Positions 47,330 to 57,139 of a DNA stretch of 64,000 nt are shown here, one piece after another. Below the pieces are notes generated by a model. It worked only from the letters and a program-made list of their open reading frames with translations, did no database searches and was not told the origin of the DNA. The position numbers and the translations under genes were made by a program. The DNA comes from Biancaea sappan (lineage: Eukaryota; Streptophyta; Magnoliopsida; Fabales; Fabaceae): NCBI GenBank assembly GCA_037074585.1, contig CM073494.1, positions 67,077,501 through 67,141,500 of the forward strand, in the 5' to 3' direction. How positions within the stretch are numbered: the first letter of the stretch is position 1; every line of letters begins with the position of its first letter.

Positions 47330-48836
47330 ACATCCTCTTCTCCATGATTTGTTCATTGGTGAAGCGAGAGCTAGCGCTCCTCTCGTTCAAAATCTGCTCT
47401 ATTGTTCTAGAATTTTGATTCTTCCCACCAAGAATATGTCAATACAGCATATCGATTTTCTGCTTTTTTCTATTTTTCTTCTGTTACGCAACAGCATAAT
47501 TTCTTTCAGTATGCCTACCAATACTTTTTTCTCCATAACATTTAAAAGAGAGACGATTATCTATTCAACGATAGGGTCAAAGTTGGATTGGATCTTAGAT
47601 GGATGACAAGGAGCTCAAGGACAACGTATCTTCTTCAATGAATGTATTATGATCTTTGCCACACGATTTTCTATTTCAGTTACAAATCTTGAAAGGAGCT
47701 TTCTTCCTTCACCATGAAATTGAAGCTCCCCCTCCGGAGTTGAATGCAGCGTGATTTCTTCTCCTAAGCTCTGTTCAACTCTGTTCACCTATATTGTTCG
47801 ACTCCATTGCTCTGTTCAATAACGATTTTAGATGAGATCAACTCTATGTTATTCTTGGTCTTCAGATGCAGAAATGAAGATCTGAGGAGGAAGGGATATG
47901 ATCTAACTAAACAGTGATGTTAATTAGATATTTCTTTTTTTAGATATTATATATATTTGTTAGAGTGAGCCAGTGACGTTGACTGTTAGTAGGAATATTT
48001 AATAGTAAGTTAAAAATTAAAGTAAAAATGATATATTGGTTTTCTATGTTTATTTTAGGTTTGATTTTGATCTTCTCTATATTTAAAAAGTTTCATTTTA
48101 ATTCTTTATTTTTCAAAGTCTTTTTATAATGATTCTTTTTTTTTTGAATTATTATTCTATATAATTAAATTGATACATCATTATTTAAATGTTAAATAGT
48201 CAATTTATATAGTTCTTTTTTAAATATTAATGTCCAATGTATAATTCTTAAAATGTTTAAAAGGCCAAGAAAGATTAAGAAAAGAAGACAAATGAAAAAA
48301 AGAAAGAAGGATATGAGCATTTTGGAAATTATATGTAGGATATTAATATCTAAGTAGTTAGAGGATAATTTATCAGCTTTGTTATATAAATTAACGATTC
48401 TAACAGACCAAAATGAAACTTTTGAAATAGAGGATTACAATGAAATTTAAAATAAACACAGAGGATCCAAATATCATTTTTGCCTAAAATTAATTTTTTT
48501 AGTCGTAACGATGAATAGGTAAGGTAAGTGCAAAGACTTTTAATTCAAAGGAATGTTCTGTACTTAAAGCAAAATTAAAAGAAGCATGCAAATGTAATTG
48601 TTTTGTAGGTTCAGTAGGTGCCATTTTATTTAAATAAAATTAATGTGAAAAGGCCAGATCAGTTTTCATGTTATGTTATTGAATCCCTTCTGCTATTTCG
48701 GTACGGCAAGAAGAAATTTATTCATATTCTTGTTTACTATTTAAGAAGAGACTTGATTCGCCACCAACAGATATTTGTGTAATATGTGAAATCAAATGGT
48801 CGAATGTCAATCTCGTGTGGAGACAATTTTTTGTTT
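47330..48836 (+). promoter_or_regulatory. Orphan upstream block of a lost reductase copy (in U3)
   Basis: Blocks match the 5' region of copy 1 in the same order: 47355-47450 with 11130-11230, 47520-47650 with 11640-11770, 47755-47910 with 11850-11990, and 48590-48830 with 12230-12480, including the CCAACAGATATTT...CAAATGGTCGAAT stretch just before the G-box of copy 1. The G-box itself is degraded (CTCGTGTG), and instead of a gene the block runs into unrelated DNA and a copia fragment. I infer a vanished array member. 47930-48590 is AT-rich filler with no gene. Confidence 0.6.
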
Positions 48837-48936
48837 GTCAAACATTGTGTTTGGTGCATTAAAGCCGTCCGATTGTGTCAAGCACAAGAGCAACAAGCAG
48901 GGGATCTAGCCCTTGTGTACTTGTTAAATGTTGTGT

Positions 48937-49200
48937 ACTTGTCATGCTATTTGGCTTAGAGGATTGTTGAAAGAACTTTATTTGCCACAAGATGAAGTAG
49001 CTAAAATTTGTATTGACAACAAGTCTGCACAAGAACTTGCTAAAAATCTTATGTTTCTTGACTGAAACAAGCATATAAATACAAGATATCATTTTATTAA
49101 AGAACATGTTGCCAACAAAGACTTGGAACTCAAGTATATAAAGACTCAAGATCTAGTTGTTGATATTTTAACAAAACCTCTCAAATTTAAAGATTTTTGA
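48937..49200 (+). pseudogene. Ty1/copia Pol C-terminus (RNase H) fragment
   Basis: The + strand frame reads CHAIWLRGLLKELYLPQ, then ICIDNKSAQELAKN, a TGA stop at 49063-49065, then NKHINTRYHFIKEHV, ELKYIKTQD and DILTKPLK, ending at TGA 49198-49200. These are the standard copia RNase H landmarks. It abuts the U3/U4 duplication joint near 49211. A shorter copy is at 59532-59663. Confidence 0.85.
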
Positions 49201-49210
49201 AGACTCAAGA

Positions 49211-50000
49211 TCTGGTACTGAAAACAGGGGCAGAAGGGAGAAGTCAATTGGCTGAGAAGACGAGAGATTGGCCAAGAAGACGAAGGACTGCTGAAAAATT
49301 AAAGGACTGGCCAAGAAGAAAAGGGACTGGAAATCATAGAGGAGACAACACGATAGCACATGAAGACGACTACATCTAAGGCTACGAAGAATGAGGATAT
49401 TTTTGGAATTCATGGAAAAAGATGAGGGTATTTTGGTCATTTCCACGGTTTTCCATATGGAAACTGGCTTTCCTTGCCTTTTTTGATGGAGAAATTTCAT
49501 GGAAAAGACATCATTGTTCATGAACGGGATTTCTAACATTTTTTTCAACTTTCACATAAGAAAACATACCAAACATGAGAAAAAGGAGAACATGGTGAAA
49601 TTTTCGATTTCTTTTCCTTGGGAAAAATTATCAAACATGCCCTAAGTATTTAAATAATATTGTTATTAGTTTATGAGTAAATTATAGTTAAATAATATTG
49701 ATATTATTTTATGAATTTTATTATGTGACGTGACAATATATAGTATCTACTAATTTATATATTTTGAGTATTATTAATTCAACTATGATTGAATCATAAT
49801 TTTATCACTAAATCGTAAATTGATATTTTCATTGATTCAATGAATAAATCAAAATTTTAAAACATTTCTAAAACGACTTAATACGCCACCACCTACAGTT
49901 ATCTTCAGTAATTTGTGGACTCAAATGATCGAATGACGACCACGTGTGTGCACTTGGAAGTGAAGCACTAATCTCTTACAGCCATCGCAAACGGAAGAGA
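49211..50000. other. Upstream region of copy 4
   Basis: Corresponds to 38510-39299 and 29966-30754. Includes AT-rich DNA (49640-49870) and the conserved proximal promoter. The minus-strand frame at 49168-49548 is a fused remnant of the unassigned frame and copia DNA, not a gene. Confidence 0.55.
49941..49946 (+). promoter_or_regulatory. G-box upstream of copy 4
   Basis: CACGTG, 60 bp before the ATG, in the same context as copies 2 and 3. Confidence 0.5.
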
Positions 50001-52668
50001 ATGAGCAGCGACGGCACAAAGCTTGTGTGTGTCACTGGAGCATCTGGCTATATCGCTTCATGGATCGTCAAGCTCCTTCTTCTTCGTGGTTACACTGTCA
50101 AGGGGACTGTTCGTGACCCAAGTAAGTGCTTCCCTTACTAGACATGCATGGAGAAATAAAAACGTCAAAGAATATTGTTTCGGACTCTATGCCTCTGATA
50201 TTGCCTTTTGTTTCGGACGTTGTGACTCTTAATGGGGAAATTGTGATCATATTCTTTTGACTGTAGAGAAAAATAATTTGAGTGTTGACTGTGAAAGTGA
50301 ATACAAGTGTACTTAACAAGCCAAAATATTAATACAGTAGGTATATATGAATGAATATAATATATATTTGGACCTTAGTTAGATTTCTAAAACAGTCCAT
50401 TTCATTTTGCTTTTTCTCTATTATTCAAGATGAATCAATTCTATTATTCCCTGCAGATGATTCAAGAAAGGTAGACCACTTACTTAAACTAGATGGTGCA
50501 AAGGAGAGATTGCATCTGATTAAAGCAAATCTGCTGGAAGAAGGTTCCTTTGACGCTGCTGTTGAGGGGTGTGAGGGTGTCTTTCATACTGCATCTCCCG
50601 TGTCTTTTGACGTCAAAGACCCACAGGTTCATATCATTCTAAAATTTGTTGATAGATAATTGTAATCATTTCTAAGATTGGATTAATAATTGCCATTTTG
50701 TTATCTCAAGGAAAAAAAAATTTTGTCTCAATAACTATTCTAACTGTTGTTTTTCTTGTTTCAGACTGAACTTATTGACCCAGCAGTCAAGGGAACTCTT
50801 AACGTTCTTAAATCATGTGCAAAATCGCTTACATTGAAACGACTTGTTTTGACATCTTCTGTGGCTGCAGTTTTCTTCACTGGAAAGCCTACAACTTCTG
50901 AAGTTTTAATTGATGAGACATGGTTTTCTGAGCCAGATTTCTGTAGAAGACCCGAGGTATGTGCTATATTTCATTAAACTAACACTGAAATGAAGTTTGT
51001 AATTAATGCAGATGGCCTCTGTAATTGCAGTGAATGCTGCATAGAGATAGGATGGCTAGTTTTTTCATGCATATTATTTTATAATGCTCTTCCTGTTGTT
51101 TTCTATTTTGTTCTTTCAGCCCTGGTCTCCCTACGTACTTTCCAAGACTCTAGCTGAATATGCTGCCTGGAAATTTGTAAAAGAAAACAACATTGACTTG
51201 GTTGCTATGAATCCAGCAATGGTGATAGGGCCTCTATTGCAACCAGCGCTTAATGCAGGCGCTGATGCAATTTTAAATCTAATAAATGGTAATTTATTTT
51301 ATTCACAAAGCACCTGAGTTATTTGATCATCTTCAACCCAACTGCTTTTTATAACTGGGATTGGTACCAAAATATGGAAACCAGATAGGAACAAGTACAA
51401 GACATGCAAACTTTTGAGAACAATGGTTTTATCTTTTAGAGAAACCAAGGTCCTACTTATCAATATCTTCAATTATATTTATTTATTTGAATTGACCAAC
51501 ATTGTGATTCGTTGAATTGACAACAATGGTTTTATCTCTCAGAGAAACCAAGTTATATGTATTGTTGATTTAATGTTGTTGTTGTTGTTTGAGAAATATT
51601 AGTTGACCTGTATGAGTGTGTTAAATTTAACATACTCTGTTTTGGCCCACAAACAAGAATTGTCATGTGTTGCTTCTGATGGGGCTCTTTCCATCCTTGC
51701 TTGACTTGTTGCAGGTGCACAAACATTTCCAAATTTTAGTACAGCATGGGTCCATGTGAAAGATGTTGCAAATGCCCATATTCAGGCATTTGAAATGTCG
51801 TCAGCTAGCGGAAGATATTGTTTGGCTGAGTCCGTGGAACACTACTCTGACATTGTGAACATTTTACATGAGCTGTTCCCAACATTACAACTTCCAAGCA
51901 AGTAAGAATGCATATCATTGTCTCCTAAACTATAGCTTGGTTATTTATTTTCCCCTAAACTTTTTGAGACCTCATCGAGTCATTTTGCTGCTATAATAGT
52001 TGTCTCTGCTTTTAGCAGTATATTATTATGTTAGATGATGATTATCTACTCAAGCTTGTACTGCAGTATATGCAGGAGATTTTTCATTTTATCTTAGCCT
52101 AATTAAATTTATTAATAAAAGTCTGTGAAAATGAAGCATGGAAATGAAAAGGAAACTTGAAATTGTGATATCTATTTTACATTCGAGTAGTATACAGATA
52201 TTTGCCCTATCATGTCTGTTGACTGTGCTCAAGGGTTTGTTAACTAGCTGAGAATTAGTGAAATTCACATAGTATTGACCTTTTTCTCCTTTTTCCTCAA
52301 TACAAACACACCCTGTTGAACAAGAGGAGATTGTTTTAAATTTACTGATAATGATTTGTTCCTCAGACTTTTGGTGATAATGGATTTAATTTGATCATTA
52401 TTTGATGACCCAAATGGCTTGCATTCTCACTTCTTTATATTTAGCTACATACTTATTTAGTTCAACTTCTTTTTTCTTGATTTTTGCTAATTTTATTTCT
52501 TGCTTTCTCATTAAACTTGTCAGGTGTGAGGATGATAAGCCCTTAATGCCAAAGTTTCAGGTTTCCAAAGAAAAGGCAAAAACTTTGGGAATTGAATTTA
52601 TTCCATTAGACGTGGGTATCAAAGAAACTGTAGAAAGCTTGAAAGAGAAGAAATTTGTCAATTTTTAA
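50001..52668 (+). CDS. Phenylacetaldehyde reductase / CCR-like SDR, copy 4
   Basis: Exons 50001-50121, 50457-50626, 50765-50956, 51120-51288, 51715-51901 and 52524-52668; all introns GT-AG; spliced frame 984 bp, 327 aa. Same cofactor and active-site landmarks as copy 3 (TGASGYIAS 12-20, Arg38, TSS 127-129, Tyr166, Lys170). It is the only member of the recent copies with intact frame and canonical splicing throughout, so it is the best candidate for function in this subgroup. Oddities: Asp to Tyr in the helix after the active site (KTLAEYAAW versus KTLAEDAAW in copies 1-3), and Trp163 separated from Tyr166 by Ser-Pro. Intron 4 carries a roughly 105-bp private insertion. Substrate cannot be read from the sequence. 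Confidence 0.9.
51448..51552. repeat. Insertion in intron 4 of copy 4 derived from the 3' flank
   Basis: Relative to copies 2 and 3, intron 4 has about 105 extra bases. The first about 75 (from GGTCCTACTTATCAATATCT) resemble the 3' flank at about 53249-53322 (GGTCTTACGTCTTAATATCT). The rest duplicates the ACAATGGTTTTATCT...GAGAAACCAAG segment that flanks the insertion. Confidence 0.75.
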
Positions 52669-54239
52669 CTATGTGATCTCTTTCTGAAGATTAAATGTTG
52701 AACATGCTTTAAGTTGGTGTGTTTTGTATTAAGAACTCCATCAATAAGCTAAACCATGCGTGAGAAGAGAGAAGACATAATTGTGATCCTAGTTGGAAGA
52801 ATTTCAGTTTGTAACTCCTGATGCTTGTGGTATGAGAGGGATAGATTGGATGAGAGGTAGGACTTAAGTGCCCAATTATGTATACTCTGAACTGGAAGTA
52901 TTTTTACCTATTTTTACCTATTTTTCTGTATCTATCTTTCTTCAGTTTCAATTAATAGATTCTTTAAGAGAAGAAAATGAAATAAAATAAAATCAAGGGA
53001 CCAAAAGGAGATTTTTTGGTGGAGCTAAAAGGTTAAATTAGAACTCAAGGTAAATTAAGGGATCAATTTGGAACAAAATAAAATTAAAGAACCAAAGTTA
53101 AACTCAAGGTAAAGTTATTGTAAAGACTCAAACATATTACTGCCTATATTGTCTTCTATAGTGCCTTCTATTAATGTGTTTAAATCCATTTTTTTTAACA
53201 ACAATATGTGTTCTTCATCTCAGAACTTTCACGAGCAATTTTAGTTAACAAGGTCTTACGTCTTAATATCTTCAATGATATTTATTTCTTTGAATTGACC
53301 GACATTGTGATTCTTTGAATTCAATTAAAGTATAAATAGCAGGTTATTCCATTATAATCTTGAGGTTTCAATTCATTTGATCATGGATGTCTACTTTTAC
53401 GTAGCACCAATAGCTTTGTAGTTTTGATACTTTATGAAGTTTTACTACAGTTCTATTTGTTGCTTGCAATTTTCAGTTCTTTCCCGTTGATGGTTCAGAT
53501 CATGACTAACGTGCACCAAAAGTGCTTTTTTTTTTCCCATTTTTGCAAGAACAAGAAACAGATGTGGAAAATGAAAATGGAAACCATGTTGAAGTTCACT
53601 GCTGGATATGGAATTCTTGACTTTCTTGCGTTTCTCTCTTGAAATGGCCATAGCTGTGTGGGACAACAGCGAATTTGGAGGATAAGGGTTGATTTAGTGA
53701 GCTTGCCACGTCAGCTGCCATGTATTTTCTATCGTGACATGTTTATTTAATGGAGGGATTGTTTTTGCAATAAATTATAAAGGTTTTTTTCAAAAAAGTT
53801 TTAAAGATTAGAAAGATAAAGTGCATTATCAGTCTAACGCCTATTTTGAAGAGATTTTGTGCATTTTGACTTGAGAATTGAACTGGAGACTCGTTATAGG
53901 GAAGGTCAAGTTACTAACTACAACAACAAAACAAGTTAAAATTAAATCGTTCAAAATTTTCTTAATTTAAGAGTTACACATTGTTTAAAGAATCGGATCA
54001 AACCAGTCAGTTCAATCAAAAATTCGGTGAACCAGTTAGGAAATTAGTTCAATTTGGACTAGTGAATGAGTGAGTGTTTAAATCGATAGAAAACTGGTCA
54101 AATCTATAAAATCAGTAAAATTGGTTAATTCAACCGATTCATTTTTTTATTTTTAATTTTTTTAAAATTTTTACTGAATATTATTATGTATTTTTAAGAA
54201 ATCTCAAAAAATTTAAACTATTAGGAGAAGATCTAATAT

Positions 54240-54274
<35 letters not shown>

Positions 54275-54682
54275 TGTAACTTTTGAATATTTTAATATTA
54301 TATATTATATATTTTAATATTTTAACATCTATAACATATACATTAATTATATATTTTAATATATTTTAAGTATTACTTATTTGACCGTAATCCGATCATT
54401 GACCATTGAATCAATATCTCGATCGGTTCAATGACCAATCTAATTTTTTAAACTTTGACCATATGTAAAATTGAACAAAAGGCCTCTTTAACTTTGTTCA
54501 AAACACTTCTTCCTTTAATCAATTGATTAATTTTACTAACAAACAATATTACCTCAGCAAAAATATGCTACATTAAAAAAAAAAAGGACTTAGTTGACAT
54601 CTTATGTGGTGAAAGACTATGTAATCACATCGTAATTCCTTCCTACCAAAAAGAAAAAAATAAGAAAATTTAAAACTAAAGG
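52669..54682. other. 3' flank of copy 4
   Basis: Collinear with the flank of copy 3 without the solo LTR. Contains the CCGGTT-type inverted-repeat element (about 53985-54450) with (TA)n at 54242-54270, and the empty TCTTA site near 54600. No gene. Confidence 0.6.
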
Positions 54683-55078
54683 GAGCCTGTTTCGTTACTG
54701 TTTTTGAAAACAATTTTTTGTTTTTAAAAATTATAAAAATAAAATATCTTGTTTGATGTATTGTTTTGAAGAAATTTGTTTTGAAACTTTTTTAAAAAAA
54801 AACTAGAAAATATTTTTCATGTTTTGAAAAATAGTATATTAAATATTAGACAATAATATTATCGTAAATAAGTAAATTATTAATGAGATATATGTAATTA
54901 GAAATTTTTTTAAAAAATAACCTAGTTAGAGTTCAACATTTTTGGTCATCTTCACTCTTAAGTTTAAAAAATGTTTTTAAAATAAATTATCAAATCATTT
55001 TTTGAAAATAAAAATAAGTTTTTAAAAGAATTTTACAAAACTTGTTAAAAAAACACAAAAAGACGACTAAACAAGCTC
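54683..55078. mobile_element. About 400-bp MITE (U4 copy)
   Basis: Near-identical to 46246-46642, with the same GAGCCTGTTTCGTT and AACAAGCTC ends. Confidence 0.55.
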
Positions 55079-55289
55079 AAAAAACATGAGTCAATATTTT
55101 TGTTTGACTAAATGAGACTATGCAATGATATTGATAAACCCTATATGATTAAATAATTCTAGTTCGCTAAAAACAATATTGGCCAAACAAGAAATCACGG
55201 AAAAAAAAAATACCACTAGCCATGAACTCGCAAGGCAACACAAGAAGCATGTATTTCTCGCTCGAGTTTGTTAGGATTTAAAAAAAGTG

Positions 55290-55762
55290 GTTAATTTTTT
55301 TTTTGCCAAGAGATTTGTGTCTTCTTGAGAAAAATCCAGAAGAAAAAATCTAGAGGGAATCCAAGCCTGAGTGAGAGTTGGAGTGGGGCTTGGATTCCTT
55401 CCAGATTTTTTCCTTCAGATTTTCTTCAAGAAAACACAAAGTTCTCTTGATAAAAAAAAAATAACTACATTTTTTTCACCCATTGGGTGAGATCCCCTCC
55501 AGTTCCTCTAGAATTTGGAGGGGATCCACACACGGATGTTTCCTCTTCCAAACCTCAATCCAAATCTTTTCTTTTTCCATTTCTTCCTTCCTTTGAAATA
55601 AAAAATCTGAGAGTGTGTGTGGATCCGATCCAAATTTTGGAAGGACTGAAAGGGATCTCTCCCATTAGATCTAATGATCCAATTGGTAGAAAAAAATAGT
55701 TAATTTTTTTTACTAAGAGAGTTTTGTGTCTTCTCAAACAAAATTTGGAGGGAATCCAAGCC
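55290..55762. repeat. Compound foldback (U4 copy)
   Basis: Same three-arm structure as 46851-47325 with small indels. Confidence 0.7.
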
Positions 55763-57139
55763 CAAAACATCCTCTTCTCCATGATTTGTTCATTGGTGAA
55801 GCGAGAGCTAGCGCTCCTCTCGTTCAAAATCTGCTCTATTGTTCTAGAATTTTGATTCTTCCCACCAAGAATATGTCAATACAGCATATCAATTTTCTGC
55901 TTTTTTCTATTTTTCTTCTGTTACGCAACAGCATAATTTGTTTCAGTATGCCTACCAATACTTTTTTCTCCATATATTATATATTATATATTTTAATATT
56001 TTAACATCTATATTTCTTCTCCTAAGCTCTGTTCAACTCTGTTCACCTATATTGTCCGACTCCATTGCTCTGTTCAATAACGATTTTAGATGAGATCAAC
56101 TCTATGTTATTCTTGGTCTTCAGATGCAGAAATGAAGATCTGAGGAGGAAGGGATATGATCTAACTAAACAGTGATGTTAATTAGATATTTCTTTTTTTT
56201 AGATATTATATATATTTGTTAGAGTGAGCCAGTGACGTTGACTGATAGTAGGAATATTTAATAGTAAGTTAAAAATTAAAGTAAAAATGATATATTGGTT
56301 TTCTATGTTTATTTTAGGTTTGATTTTGATCTTCTCTATATTTAAAAAGTTTCATTTTAATTCTTTATTTTTCAAAGTCTTTTTATAATGATTCTTTTTT
56401 TTTGAATTATTGTTCTATATAATTAAATTGATACATTATTATTTAAATGTTAATATAGTCAATTTATATAGTTATTTTTTAAATATTAATGTCCAATGTG
56501 TAATTCTTAAAATGTTTAAAAGGCCAAGAAAAATTAAGAAAAGAAGACAAATGAGAAAAAGAAAGAAGGATAAGAGCATTTTGGAAATTATACGTAAGAT
56601 ATTAATATCTAAGTAGTTAGAGGATAACTTATCAGTTTTGTTACATAAATTAACGATTCTAATAGATCAAAATGAAACTTTTGAAATAGAGGATTACAAT
56701 GAAATTTAAAATAAACACAGAGGATCCAAATATCACTTTTGCCTAAAATTAAATTTTTTGAGTCGTAAAGATGAATAGGTAAGGTAAGTGCAAAGACTTT
56801 TAATTCAAAGGAATGTTCTGTACTTAAAGCAAAATTAAAAGAAGCATGCAAATGTAATTGTTTTGTCGGTTCAGTAGGTGCCATTTTATTTAAATAAAAT
56901 TAATGTGAAAAGGCCAGATCAGTTTTCATGTTATGTCCTTGAATCCCTTTTGCTATTTCGGTACGGCAACGAAGAAGAGGCTTCAATCTTTACCAAAATT
57001 TTGTTCTGTTGGAGAAGAAATTTATTCATATTCTTGTTTACTATTTAAGAAGAGACTTGATTCGCCACCAACAGATATTTTTGTAACCTGTGAAATCAAA
57101 TGGTCAAATGTCAATCTCGTGTGGAGACAATTTTTTATT
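55763..57139 (+). promoter_or_regulatory. Orphan upstream block of a lost reductase copy (in U4)
   Basis: Duplicate of 47330-48830 with an internal deletion near 55970-56015, where an AT-rich filler replaces about 230 bp. It keeps a segment lost in U3: GGCAACGAAGAAGAGGCTTC (56965-56984), matching GGCAATGAGGAAGAGGCTTC at 12354 in the promoter of copy 1. It is interrupted by the LTR at 57140 before any gene. Confidence 0.6.

Larger units (their letters stand above)
34673..49210. repeat. Segmental duplication unit U3 (carries copy 3)
   Basis: The left part (34673 to about 43778 and 46163 onward) repeats U2. The part 38510-49210 was itself duplicated to give U4 (49211-59663). Private insertion: the solo LTR 43779-46162. 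Confidence 0.88.

Noticed and set aside
47077..47606. Short frames on both strands (60-106 residues) repeated at 55487-56004
   Set aside because: They lie in foldback arms and the orphan promoter block; opposite strands are equally open and no protein similarity is seen.
49944..50141. Upstream ATG (49944) extending exon 1 of copy 4 in frame
   Set aside because: It would add 19 residues before the conserved ATG at 50001, overlapping the G-box. The other copies do not share a usable upstream start and the family begins near the Rossmann strand.
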